Assembly: GCA_965200775.1 (NCBI GenBank)
Contig: OZ241383.1
Location: forward strand, 1,674,001 to 1,738,000
DNA length: 64,000 bases
Direction of reading: 5' to 3'
From: Poriferisocius sp965200775
GTDB lineage: Bacteria > Actinomycetota > Acidimicrobiia > Acidimicrobiales > Bin134
Under the pieces are notes generated by a model that searched no databases, was not told the origin of the DNA, and was given only the letters and a program-made list of their open reading frames with translations. Within the stretch, counting starts at the first letter, position 1. Every line of letters starts with the position of its first letter. The position numbers and the translations under genes are program-made. This document shows, one piece after another, positions 43,682-52,862 of this stretch.

Positions 43682-46083
43682 GAGATGACCGTTCTGATTG
43701 TGGAGCGCACATCCACAGCCGACGCCGCCACCACGATGTCGTACTGGCCAGGGTCGATTACCCAGTCGTGAACACCGGGGTCCCAGCGGGAGAACGCCCG
43801 GAGGCGCAAATCCACCGTGGCGACCGCGGTGTCGCCGGGCTCGACATGAACTTTGGAGAAGCCGGCCAGTTCCTTGTGGGGGCGGGGCACCACCGATTCC
43901 ACCGGGGCCACGTACACCTGCACCACCTCACTGCCGGGTCGGTCGCCGGTGTTGGTTACCGGCACCTCGACGGTGTGACGGCCCTGGAGGACGGGCCGGC
44001 CCCATTCAAAAGTGGTGTAGGAGCCGCCGTGGCCAAACGGGATCAGAGGCTCGATGCCCCGGGCGTCATAGAACCGGTAGCCCACGAACACCCCCTCCCC
44101 ATAGCGAACAACGCCGGCCTCACCGGGATAGTTCAAGAACGAAGGGGTGTCGCACTCCCGCACCGCCCAGGTCGTGGGCATCCGCCCTCCCGGCTCTGCA
44201 TCGCCCAGCAAAACATCGGTGATGGCGGGGCCGGCTTCCTGGCCCGGGAACCAGGCCAATACCGCCGCCCCGGTGTCGTCGAGCCAATCCAGGGTGGTGG
44301 GCGCACCGCAGTTGAGCACCACAGCCGTTCGGGGGTTGGCCGCGATGACCCGCTGCACCAGCTCGTCCTGTCCGTTGGGCAGCGAGATGGAGTCACGGTC
44401 GGCCCCCTCCGACTCCCATTCGGTGTTGGTACCCACGACCACCACCGCGGCGTCGGCCCGGGCGGCCAGTTCCTCAGCCTCGACCAGCAGCTCCTCTCGG
44501 TTGTCCACTGCGAGCTCTGCGCCCACGTCCACCATGCATACCCACTGGCGCGCGTCACGGGGCAGGTGATCGAGGCGGACCCGGTAGGTGCATCCCCCTT
44601 CCAGGTGCAGATAGCCCTCCCCGCCCTTTCGCCCGAACCCGGCGGAAAACCCGTTGCGGTCGTTGTCGGCCACCAGCTCGTCGTTCACGTAGAGCCGGGC
44701 ATGAGCGAAGCCGACGGCGCAGAACCGGTGACGACCACCCTCGGGCGGGGTCATGTCGAAGCTCATCCGCACGCTCATGGTGTCGTGCCCCTCGGGCCAG
44801 CTCTCCCCGAACCAGACGTTGAAAGCGGCGTCCCGATGCTCCACCTGGAACGGCTCACCGGCGATGGTCATCCCGTCGTACAGCTCGATGCGCACCCCGT
44901 CGGCCCCGATCCAGCCCGCCGGGACCGACGCCGCCGACCGGGCCATGTTCACCCCGGGGGCGGTTCCCACCAGGCGGTGGCCGAGCCGCTCGGTCATCTC
45001 ATCCAGCACCGTGGTGGTGCGATGGGGGGTGAGGGTGGCAGACCCACCCCCCAGCAGGGCGGTACCCGCCGCGCCGGGACCGATGAGAGCCACGGATTCC
45101 CCGGCTGCCAGGGGCAACACCGACTTTCGGTTGTGGAGCAGCACCATGGATTCGGCTGCGGTCCGACGGGCCAGCGCCCGGTGTTCCTCCCGCTCGATGC
45201 TGGCCTCTTCATGATCGGTGGCGGTATCCAGACGGCCGGCCCAATGGAGAAAGACCATGATGCGGCGGACCTTGGCGTCGATCACCTCCTCTGGCACCTC
45301 ACCGGCCCGAACCGCGGCGGACAGCTCACCTCGGCCCCAGAACCGGCCGGGTCCGGGCATCTCCAGGTCGAGGCCGTTGAGGGCCGGGGCCACCGTCTCC
45401 TTGATTGCCGCCCAATCGGTCACCACGAAACCACGAAATCCCCACTCGCCCTTGAGAACCTCGACGAGAAGTTCGGGGTGAGCGCAGGCGTGGTGGCCGT
45501 TGACGAAGTTGTAGGCCCCCATCACCGACCAGACGCCGGCCTCTATTACCGCGGCCTCGAACGGGGGCAGGTAGATCTCTCGCAGGGCCCGCTCGTCTAC
45601 CTCTACGTTGATGTTGAACCGCTCAAACTCCTGGTCGTTGGCCACGAAGTGCTTGACGCACGCCCCCACCCCCTGGCTTTGCACCCCGGTGATGTAGGCC
45701 ACGGCGATGCGAGAACTCAGCTCGGGGTCCTCGCTGTACGACTCGAAGTGGCGGCCTCCCCGCGGCGAACGGTGGAGGTTGACGGTGGGAGCGAGCAGCA
45801 GATCGACCTTGCGATCCTTGCCCTCCACCCCCAGGGCCTCGCCCACCCGTTGCACCAGTTCGGGGTTCCAGGTGGCGGCCAGCGCCGACGGGCCGGGCAT
45901 CACCAGACCGGGCCCCATGGTGCGCCCCCGCACCCCAACCGGTCCGTCGCTCACACACCAGTCGGGAATCCCCAGCCGCTCGCATCCCGAGACCACCCAT
46001 GTGGCACGGCCTCGCACCATGGCGCACTTCTCGTCAAGGGTCATCTCCGAGATGCGCCGGTCGATGTCGTGCTGGGCCGTCAT
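43678..46083 (-). CDS. GH3 family beta-glycosidase with PA14 domain
   Basis: An 801-residue glycosidase. The N-terminal barrel has nucleophile Asp223 (FRGFVVTDWAAI) and the KHF motif (VGACVKHFVANDQE). A PA14-like insert (about residues 410-520; FDMTPPEGGRHRFCAVGFAHARLYVNDELV) is followed by the second GH3 domain (NTEWESEGADRDSISLP) and a fibronectin-III-like tail (VPVTNTGDRPGSEVVQVYVA). No signal peptide, so intracellular. The ATG at 46083 is preferred over in-frame upstream starts that cross the divergent gene. It heads the leftward GH3-GH10-PhyH unit. Substrate could be a beta-glucoside or xyloside. Confidence 0.9.
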   Translation of the reverse strand: MTAQHDIDRRISEMTLDEKCAMVRGRATWVVSGCERLGIPDWCVSDGPVGVRGRTMGPGLVMPGPSALAATWNPELVQRVGEALGVEGKDRKVDLLLAPTVNLHRSPRGGRHFESYSEDPELSSRIAVAYITGVQSQGVGACVKHFVANDQEFERFNINVEVDERALREIYLPPFEAAVIEAGVWSVMGAYNFVNGHHACAHPELLVEVLKGEWGFRGFVVTDWAAIKETVAPALNGLDLEMPGPGRFWGRGELSAAVRAGEVPEEVIDAKVRRIMVFLHWAGRLDTATDHEEASIEREEHRALARRTAAESMVLLHNRKSVLPLAAGESVALIGPGAAGTALLGGGSATLTPHRTTTVLDEMTERLGHRLVGTAPGVNMARSAASVPAGWIGADGVRIELYDGMTIAGEPFQVEHRDAAFNVWFGESWPEGHDTMSVRMSFDMTPPEGGRHRFCAVGFAHARLYVNDELVADNDRNGFSAGFGRKGGEGYLHLEGGCTYRVRLDHLPRDARQWVCMVDVGAELAVDNREELLVEAEELAARADAAVVVVGTNTEWESEGADRDSISLPNGQDELVQRVIAANPRTAVVLNCGAPTTLDWLDDTGAAVLAWFPGQEAGPAITDVLLGDAEPGGRMPTTWAVRECDTPSFLNYPGEAGVVRYGEGVFVGYRFYDARGIEPLIPFGHGGSYTTFEWGRPVLQGRHTVEVPVTNTGDRPGSEVVQVYVAPVESVVPRPHKELAGFSKVHVEPGDTAVATVDLRLRAFSRWDPGVHDWVIDPGQYDIVVAASAVDVRSTIRTVIS

Positions 46084-46104
46084 AAGGTCTCTGGACAAGA
46101 TTTC

Positions 46105-46117
46105 ATACCATCGGTAT
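46105..46117. promoter_or_regulatory. Candidate operator between divergent glycoside-utilisation units
   Basis: The 73-bp divergent gap holds a perfect 5-bp inverted repeat with a 3-bp spacer, ATACC-ATC-GGTAT. On the plus strand TATATT (46115-46120) is a -10 candidate for the lipoprotein gene, and on the minus strand TATACC or TATGAA could serve the GH3 gene. The dyad therefore overlaps both promoters. The TetR-family protein encoded at 52859 in the rightward unit is the natural candidate to bind it. Confidence 0.5.
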
Positions 46118-46156
46118 ATTTCGTGACGCCGTGGCCCGCAAACCGCGTTGGGGGGA

Positions 46157-47689
46157 ATGATGAGACACCACCGCTTCCGGCACTTGGCCATCCTGCTTCT
46201 GGCAGCGTTCGCCATGGTTGTATCGGCTTGCAGCACCGGAGACGGCGACGGTGACGCCGAGGCCGGCGAACCCACCCCCACAGCCGAGGCCGCAGACGAA
46301 GATGGCGGCAGCGGTGACCCCGAACCCGATGGCAGCGATAGCGGCCAAGCGAACGACGTCCAAGATGAGTCCGGCGGCGAGCCCGCCCAGGCCCCGGAAA
46401 CCGGCGACGACAGCCAAGAAACCGGTGATGACGCCCCAGAGGCCACCGACGAACTATCAGCCCCGGAGCCGACACCCACCGAAGTGGTGCGCACCGCCAG
46501 CTTCCGAGGGGTCACCGCCGACACCATCGACATCGGCATAGGGTTCTGGAACACATCGGTGTTCGGCTTCGGGTTCTTCGGCGACCCCGAAGAAGTATGG
46601 GCTGCGCTCACCGACGCGGTGAACGCCCGAGGCGGCATTCACGGTCGCAGCCTCGTCCCCACCGTGGCCGACTTCAACCCAGCCGACAACGCCGGGATGC
46701 TGGCGGCGTGTATCGCCCTCACCGAGGACGCCGAGGTCTTCGCCGTACTCGGCGGCATGCGAGGCGATGCCAACTACTGCGTGTTCGAGCAGCACGAGAC
46801 CATTCACATCGGGTCGCAGGTTAACGCCGCCGGGGAAGCCCTAGAGCGGGCCCGAGCCCCCATCGCCGGGATCTTCCCCGCCGGCGACGTACGCGAGGTG
46901 GCCCTCATCGAGGCGCTCGACGCCCGGGGTTGGTTCGACGACACCGACGCGGTGGGGGTCCACTATGACGGGTCCGGCACCCAGGACCGCGTCGGCGACG
47001 CGGTGGAAGAAGCTCTGCGGGGCGTCGGCGTGGAGGTGGCCCTGCGGATGAACATCGACGATCTGGCCTTGGACGAGGACACCCTGGAGTCACAGACCGA
47101 GATAATGCAGGAGCAGGCCCGGTCGGCGGGCATCAGCCACATGGTGATCATCGGGGCCGCCGCCACCGGGCTCATCACCTACGGCGACCTCGGCATCGCC
47201 CTGGCCGCAGTGGATTCCGACAACTTCACCACGGCCATACAGCAGGGCATCGACCCCGCCAACCTCGACGGCACCATCTCCACCGCGCTCAGGGTCAACC
47301 TGCCCACCGATCCGGTGGACCCCGTCACCCAGCAGTGCCTCGACGACGTTCAAGCTGCCCTGCCCGAAGCCCGCTTTGAGCGTCCCGGACCGGGGGTGGT
47401 GAACAACGCCGACGATCCCAACTACTGGAACTACACCGTGCTGGCGTGCCGCGACCTTGAGCTGTTCCGGCAGGCTGCCGCCGCGGCCGGCGTCGAGCTC
47501 ACCAACCAGTCGTTCAGGGCCGGCCTCGAATCCCTGACCGAGCTGTCCCTGCCCCAAATTCCATTCGCATCGTTCGGCCCCGACAAGTTCAACGGCAACG
47601 ACACGTTTCGGCTTGTGGTGTTCGACGCCGACGCCGACGAGGACGGCGAGCTGGTGGGGCTGGGCGACCCGATCGATCTGACCCCCTAG
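46157..47689 (+). CDS. Branched-chain-type ABC substrate-binding lipoprotein
   Basis: A 510-residue exported lipoprotein. The signal peptide ends in a lipobox (FAMVVSAC). A long acidic, low-complexity linker of about 90 residues follows, rich in Asp, Glu, Gly and Pro, then a type-1 periplasmic-binding fold (AVLGGMRGDANYCVFEQHETIHIGSQ). It resembles LivK-like receptors (Peripla_BP_6), which in this wider family bind aromatic acids, amides and other compounds besides amino acids. Start: ATG 46157 or 46160, just after GGGGGGA. It leads the rightward unit, before two transporter fusions. Confidence 0.85.
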   Translation: MMRHHRFRHLAILLLAAFAMVVSACSTGDGDGDAEAGEPTPTAEAADEDGGSGDPEPDGSDSGQANDVQDESGGEPAQAPETGDDSQETGDDAPEATDELSAPEPTPTEVVRTASFRGVTADTIDIGIGFWNTSVFGFGFFGDPEEVWAALTDAVNARGGIHGRSLVPTVADFNPADNAGMLAACIALTEDAEVFAVLGGMRGDANYCVFEQHETIHIGSQVNAAGEALERARAPIAGIFPAGDVREVALIEALDARGWFDDTDAVGVHYDGSGTQDRVGDAVEEALRGVGVEVALRMNIDDLALDEDTLESQTEIMQEQARSAGISHMVIIGAAATGLITYGDLGIALAAVDSDNFTTAIQQGIDPANLDGTISTALRVNLPTDPVDPVTQQCLDDVQAALPEARFERPGPGVVNNADDPNYWNYTVLACRDLELFRQAAAAAGVELTNQSFRAGLESLTELSLPQIPFASFGPDKFNGNDTFRLVVFDADADEDGELVGLGDPIDLTP

Positions 47690-47698
47690 GACGAGTAG

Positions 47699-49936
47699 GT
47701 GGCAACCGAGCGCGACGAGCTCGCGGGCCTCACCAGGAACCTGCTCGACGAACAGTCCCGCCGCGAAGCTGAAGCCGAGGCCGCCGAGCGGGTTCATGTG
47801 CGAGCCGAGGAGGAGCTGCCCGGAGTGGGCGACGCCCCCATGTCGTTCCGGGAAGGGGTGAGGGCCGGAGGCTTCGGGGTAATCGGCGTGCTGGGCACAC
47901 TCGACGCGGTGGACGCCCTCCACATCTCCATATCCGGCCTCCTCGGCCCCGAAATCCAGGACAGCCTGAACGTGAACGACACCGGGCTTGCCGTCATCGG
48001 CATCGGCGGGCTGATCTCGTCCACCCTCTTCGCCGTCCCCATGGGACGCCTGGCCGACCGTGTCAACCGGATGCGGCTGGTGGGCCTGGCCACTCTCTTT
48101 TGGAGCGTGGCCATGTTCACCCGAGGCTTCCAGGCAACTGCCCTGGGGTTCTTCCTGATCGGCGTGCTCGTGGGGGTGGGCACGTCCAACACGTTCCCGG
48201 TGCAGGGAGCTGTACTGGCCGATGCCTACCCCATCGGTGCTCGGGGCCGGATCTACGCCGTCAAGAACGTGCTGGGCCGGGCCGGCGAACGGGTCGCTCC
48301 CCTGCTGGTGGGCGGCCTCATGTTGCTGGTGGACGACAACTGGCGTTGGGCCTACTGGGTGTTCGCCTGGCCCACAGTTGCGCTTGGCATCTGGGCCCTG
48401 TTCGTGAAGGACCCGCCCCGGGGCCAGTACGAGCAGCTCTCCACAATCGGAGAGGTGATGGAGGAAGACCCCGACCAACCCCGGCCATCGTTGGCTGCCG
48501 TGTGGCATCGCCTCATGGCCGTACGCACCCTGAAGCTGGCGTGGATCGCGTTCAGCGTGATCGTGTTCGCCCAGATCGGGCAGGGCTTTCTGGTCAACCT
48601 GTTCCTGGAGGACCGGTGGGGGCTGTCCCCCTTCCAGCGGGCAATGATCGGGTTCGTCCCCGGAATGCTGGCCTTCGCCGCCGCACCGTGGGCCGCCGGC
48701 AAGTACGACCGGCTCTACCAGCAGAGCCCCACCAGGGCTCTGGCCTGGGTGGGGGCACTCTTCTTCCCCATGGCCGCAGCCGTGCCGGTGCAGTTCTTCA
48801 TGCCCCACCCCGTGGCGTTCGCCGTGGTGGGCATCATCCCGGCGGTGCTGAGCGTGGTGATCTTCGGCATGATCTCGCCCCTGCTGGTGGGGATCGTCCC
48901 CTTCCGGCTCCGGGCCCAGGCAACCGCGCTGTCGATGATGGTGATCTTCCTGGGCGGCGGCGTGCTCGGACCCATCGTTGCCGGTTTGCTGTCGGACGCC
49001 ACCACCGAGCGCACCGCCATATTGATGGTGAGCGTGCCGTTCAAGGTCCTGGGCGGGTTGCTGTTGATCTGGGGGTCCCGGCACCTGCGCCACGACCTGT
49101 CTCTGGTGGTGGACGAGATCGAGAAGGAGAAGGCCGACCTCGAACACCGCCGGGCCCACCCCGATGAGCTGCCTGTGGTGTCGCTCCACTATGTGGACTT
49201 CTCCTACGGCCCGGTGCAGGTGTTGTTCGACATCAATCTCGAGGTGGCCCGGGGCGAGACGCTGGCGCTGCTCGGAACCAACGGCGCCGGCAAGTCCACC
49301 ATCCTACGGGTGATAAGCGGCTTGGCGGTGCCGTCTCGGGGGCTGGTGAGGCTCGACGGCCGGGACATCACCCTGACCTCGCCCCAAGCCCGAGTGGGTT
49401 TCGGCATCCAGCAGCTCCCCGGCGGCCAGGCGGTGTTCGCCCCAATGTCGGTCATGGACAATCTGCGGACCTCGGGGTGGGCGCTGCGCAGGGACGGCGA
49501 CGTGCTGGCCACCCGAATCGATGACGTGCTCGACACCTTCCCCGTGCTGGCCGAGCGTCTCGACGAGCCAGCCGGATCGCTGTCGGGGGGCCAGCAACAG
49601 ATGCTGGCGCTTGCCATGGTGCTGATCCACGAGCCCGACCTGCTTCTCATTGACGAGCTCTCGCTGGGATTGTCCCCGGCGGTGGTGGGCGACCTCCTCG
49701 AGGTGGTGGACCGGCTCAAGGAACGGGGCCAGACCATGATCGTGGTCGAGCAGTCGCTCAACGTGGCCATGGCCATAGCCGACCGGGCCGTGTTCATCGA
49801 AAAGGGCCACGTGCGCTTCGACGGTCCAACCCGTCAACTCGCCGAGCGGGGTGACATCGCCCGTGCGGTGTTCCTGGCCAACCCCGGTAGCGACTCCGGA
49901 GACAGCCCCGGAAGCGACCCTGGAGACAGCGAGTGA
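47699..49936 (+). CDS. MFS transporter fused to LivF-like ABC ATPase
   Basis: A 745-residue fusion. Residues 1-50 are a charged cytoplasmic arm. Residues 60-460 are a 12-helix major-facilitator permease with the loop motif GRLADRVNRMRLVG. Residues 490-720 are an ABC ATPase: Walker A GTNGAGKS near 528, signature LSGGQQQMLALAMVL near 628, Walker B LLLIDELSLGLSP. The ATPase is closest to LivF, which normally pairs with LivG. LivG is fused into the next protein, so the two polypeptides together supply both ATPases. The GTG at 47699 follows the lipoprotein stop after 9 bp. Confidence 0.88.
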   Translation: MATERDELAGLTRNLLDEQSRREAEAEAAERVHVRAEEELPGVGDAPMSFREGVRAGGFGVIGVLGTLDAVDALHISISGLLGPEIQDSLNVNDTGLAVIGIGGLISSTLFAVPMGRLADRVNRMRLVGLATLFWSVAMFTRGFQATALGFFLIGVLVGVGTSNTFPVQGAVLADAYPIGARGRIYAVKNVLGRAGERVAPLLVGGLMLLVDDNWRWAYWVFAWPTVALGIWALFVKDPPRGQYEQLSTIGEVMEEDPDQPRPSLAAVWHRLMAVRTLKLAWIAFSVIVFAQIGQGFLVNLFLEDRWGLSPFQRAMIGFVPGMLAFAAAPWAAGKYDRLYQQSPTRALAWVGALFFPMAAAVPVQFFMPHPVAFAVVGIIPAVLSVVIFGMISPLLVGIVPFRLRAQATALSMMVIFLGGGVLGPIVAGLLSDATTERTAILMVSVPFKVLGGLLLIWGSRHLRHDLSLVVDEIEKEKADLEHRRAHPDELPVVSLHYVDFSYGPVQVLFDINLEVARGETLALLGTNGAGKSTILRVISGLAVPSRGLVRLDGRDITLTSPQARVGFGIQQLPGGQAVFAPMSVMDNLRTSGWALRRDGDVLATRIDDVLDTFPVLAERLDEPAGSLSGGQQQMLALAMVLIHEPDLLLIDELSLGLSPAVVGDLLEVVDRLKERGQTMIVVEQSLNVAMAIADRAVFIEKGHVRFDGPTRQLAERGDIARAVFLANPGSDSGDSPGSDPGDSE

Positions 49937-49989
49937 TCGCCGGGACGATGTTGCCGGTCAACCCCGGAGACACCGCGTGATCGCCGGGA
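49922..49989 (+). repeat. 24-bp direct duplication at a coupled stop/start junction
   Basis: Copies at 49922-49945 and 49966-49989 match at 22 of 24 bases with a 44-bp period. The first holds the overlapping stop/start GTGA of the MFS-ABC gene; the second holds the GTG start of the LivHMG gene. The first GTG opens a 15-codon frame whose stop overlaps the second GTG, again as GTGA. Confidence 0.85.
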
Positions 49990-52862
49990 TTGAGGTTGGC
50001 CGCCAGTTCGTGTTCATCGGGGCCATCGAGGGCTTTGCCTACGCCCTGTTGGCACTGGGCGTCATCCTCATCTACCGCTCCAGCCGGGTGATCAACTTCG
50101 CGGTGGGCGCGGCCGGGGTGCTGGCCGGGCAGGTCATGTCGCAGCTCGTCATCCGCTACGGCGCTCCGTACTGGACGGGCTTCGTGGTGGCGGTGGCCAC
50201 CGGTGCGGTGTTTCTCGGGGTGATGGAGCTCACCGTGGTGCGCCGCCTGTTCACCGCACCGAGGGTCGTCCTGCTAGTGGCCACCATCGGGATCGCACAG
50301 CTCGCCGAGGCGCTCACTTTCGCCATGCCCGACCCCTCGGCGGAGGACAACAGCCACGACTTCCCCTCGCCGTGGACGGCAGAGTTCGAGTGGTTCGGGG
50401 TGCGGGTTGAGGGCAGCGAGCTGTTGCTGTTGGTGGTGTCGGCAGCGGCGGCTACCGCGCTGGCGGTGTGGACGGCACGTTCGGCGTGGGGCCGGGCGGT
50501 GCGGGCCTCGGCCGCCGATCCCGACCGAGCCCGCCTGGCCGGTATCAACCCCGGCATGGTGTCCACCATCGTGTGGGCACTCACCGGCACCTTTGCCGCC
50601 CTGGTCACCGTGCTCCAGGAAGCGGGCAGCAGCCGGGCCTTCGTCGGCACCAGCCCCGGCCCGCTGCTCATGACCAGGGTGCTGGTGGTGGCGGTGTGCG
50701 CCTCGTTCACCTCGTTCCGGCGAGCGATGGTGGCAGGCGTGCTGTTGGGGGTGGTGGAGGCCATCGTGCGGGTGAACTATCCGCTGGATTTGGGGCGGTT
50801 CGAAGCGGTGCTGCTGGTGGTGGCCGTGGTGGCGGTGTTCGTCACCACCCGCCGGGACGCACGGGATGAGCGAGAGTCGTTCAGCTTCGCTCCCCGGGTG
50901 CGTCCGATCCCTCCCGCCCTGCGCGAAGTGTGGTGGGTGCGTCACCACACCCGCATCGTGGGCACCGCTGCGGTGGCGGCCGCTGTGGTCCTCCCGGTGA
51001 TCGTCACTACCGCCAGCCGCACGTTCCGCTTCAGCAACATCATGCTGATCGCTTTGGCCGCCCTGTCGCTGGTGGTGCTGGTGGGGTGGAGCGGGCAGAT
51101 CTCGCTGGGTCAGGGGGCATTCGCCGGGTTGGGCGCGTTGACCGCCGCCGCCCTGGTGGCGGGACGGGACTTCGGCCTTGGAGCCGTGGGGCTGGACGTG
51201 ACCGTGCCGATCCCCGGCATGCACTTCCTGGTGGCCGTAGTGGTGGCCACCGTGGTGACCGCCGCGGTTGCCGCGGTGATCGGGCTGGGCGCGCTGCGGG
51301 TGCGAGGACTGCTGCTGGCCGTGATAACCCTGGCGTTTGCGGTGAGCGCAGAGAGGTTCTTCTTCCGCCGCCCGTTTCTGAGCGGGGGCAGCACCACTTC
51401 ATCGCTGCTGGAGCGGGCCTCGGTGGGGCCGGTCGATCTGGCGCCCCAGCGCACCTACTACTACCTGGCGCTTGGGGCGCTGGTGGTGGCCGTGTTGTTT
51501 GTGGCCCGGATCAGGCGCAGCGGCATCGGTCGCCGGATCATCGCCACCAGGGAGAACCCCGACAGCGCGGCCTCGTTCACCGTTTGGCCCACCGGGTCGA
51601 AGCTCACCGCCTTCGCCCTCAGCGGCGGGGTGGCAGGCTTCGCCGGGGCGCTCCTCGGCGGCCTGTACTCCACCATCTTGTTCTCGTTCTTTGCGGTGGG
51701 CACCTCCATAGAGGTGCTGGCTGTGGCAGTGATCGGCGGGGTCGGCTCGGTTGCCGGGCCGATTTTGGGGGCGCTGTGGGTGGTAGGGCTGCCCGCTTTC
51801 TGGCCCGAATCACGGCTGGTGCCCCTGCTCACCAGCAGCGTGGGGATCCTGCTGCTGTTGATGTACGTGCCGGGCGGGTTCGTGCAACTCTGGTACCTGG
51901 CTCGCGACGGGTTCTTCGGCTGGTACGCCAAGCGGCGACCGGCCACCGAGGACCGGCCCGCGGCCATCCCCAACCGGCCCCCAGCATCCGCTCCCCCCAG
52001 CGATGTAGCCCTGCAAGCCACCGACATTTCGGTGCGCTTCGGCCCCCGGATCGCGGTGGACCGGGTGGATCTGCGGGTTAACCACGGTGAGATCGTGGGC
52101 CTGATCGGGGCCAACGGCGCGGGCAAGACCACGTTCATGAACGCCGTGGCCGGCTTGGTACCGGCCACCGGATCGGTGGAGATCTACGGGACCGACGTGT
52201 CTTCGCTGCCGCCCCACCGCCGCCACCGTCACGGGATGGGCCGGGCGTTCCAGGCCGCTCGCCTTTTCCCCGACCTGACCGTGTTCGAGACCGTGCAGGT
52301 GGCGCTTGAGGCCCGGATGAAAACCCGGTTCCTCCCCGCAGCGGTTCCCGGCTTGGGCGGCGCGACCCGGGAGCGGCGGCAAGCGGGCGCGGCGTCCGAC
52401 CTCATCGCGTTCTTGGGATTGGGCGACTACGCCAACTCGTTCGTGGCCGAGCTGTCCACCGGTACCCGGCGCATCGTGGAGCTCACTTGCCTTCTGGCCG
52501 GCGGTAACCGACTCCTCTGTCTCGACGAACCCACCGCTGGGGTGGCCCAACGGGAAGCCGAAGCACTGGCCCCACTCCTGCATGGCATCCGCCGTGAACT
52601 CGACGCCTCGGTGCTCATCATCGAACACGACATGCCCCTGATCCTGTCGGTGAGCGACCGGGTGTACTGCCTGGAACAGGGAGCAATGATCGCCGACGGA
52701 CCACCCGATGCGGTGCGCAACGACCCGGCAGTGGTCGCTGCTTACTTGGGCACCGACCCCCGAGCCATCGCCCGATCCCCCACCGAAACACCACTATCCC
52801 CCACCATAACACCACGATCTCCCGCCGAAACACCACGATCCAACCCAGGAGAGCCCCGTTGA
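49977..52862 (+). CDS. LivH-LivM-LivG fusion: branched-chain-type ABC permeases plus ATPase
   Basis: A 961-residue protein joining three subunits normally separate. Residues 1-290 are a LivH-like permease (YALLALGVILIYRSSRVINFAVG). Residues 320-640 are a LivM-like permease (LSLVVLVGWSGQISLGQGAFAGLGA). Residues 680-940 are a LivG-like ATPase with Walker A GANGAGKT near 711 and signature LSTGTRRIVEL. The tail has short Pro/Thr/Ser repeats (SPTETP, SPAETP). The GTG at 49977 directly precedes the first helix; the longer in-frame extension is not conserved-looking. Together with the lipoprotein and the MFS-LivF fusion it makes a complete importer in three polypeptides. Confidence 0.88.
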   Translation: MIAGIEVGRQFVFIGAIEGFAYALLALGVILIYRSSRVINFAVGAAGVLAGQVMSQLVIRYGAPYWTGFVVAVATGAVFLGVMELTVVRRLFTAPRVVLLVATIGIAQLAEALTFAMPDPSAEDNSHDFPSPWTAEFEWFGVRVEGSELLLLVVSAAAATALAVWTARSAWGRAVRASAADPDRARLAGINPGMVSTIVWALTGTFAALVTVLQEAGSSRAFVGTSPGPLLMTRVLVVAVCASFTSFRRAMVAGVLLGVVEAIVRVNYPLDLGRFEAVLLVVAVVAVFVTTRRDARDERESFSFAPRVRPIPPALREVWWVRHHTRIVGTAAVAAAVVLPVIVTTASRTFRFSNIMLIALAALSLVVLVGWSGQISLGQGAFAGLGALTAAALVAGRDFGLGAVGLDVTVPIPGMHFLVAVVVATVVTAAVAAVIGLGALRVRGLLLAVITLAFAVSAERFFFRRPFLSGGSTTSSLLERASVGPVDLAPQRTYYYLALGALVVAVLFVARIRRSGIGRRIIATRENPDSAASFTVWPTGSKLTAFALSGGVAGFAGALLGGLYSTILFSFFAVGTSIEVLAVAVIGGVGSVAGPILGALWVVGLPAFWPESRLVPLLTSSVGILLLLMYVPGGFVQLWYLARDGFFGWYAKRRPATEDRPAAIPNRPPASAPPSDVALQATDISVRFGPRIAVDRVDLRVNHGEIVGLIGANGAGKTTFMNAVAGLVPATGSVEIYGTDVSSLPPHRRHRHGMGRAFQAARLFPDLTVFETVQVALEARMKTRFLPAAVPGLGGATRERRQAGAASDLIAFLGLGDYANSFVAELSTGTRRIVELTCLLAGGNRLLCLDEPTAGVAQREAEALAPLLHGIRRELDASVLIIEHDMPLILSVSDRVYCLEQGAMIADGPPDAVRNDPAVVAAYLGTDPRAIARSPTETPLSPTITPRSPAETPRSNPGEPR

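Noticed and set aside
43618..46254. A plus-strand open frame of 878 codons
   Set aside because: It is antisense to the GH3 gene, has His/Gly/Pro/Arg-biased composition and no domain. It results from high GC content in the opposite strand.
47090..49189. A minus-strand open frame of 699 codons
   Set aside because: It is antisense to the MFS-ABC fusion, with His/Gln/Gly-rich low-complexity translation and no motif.
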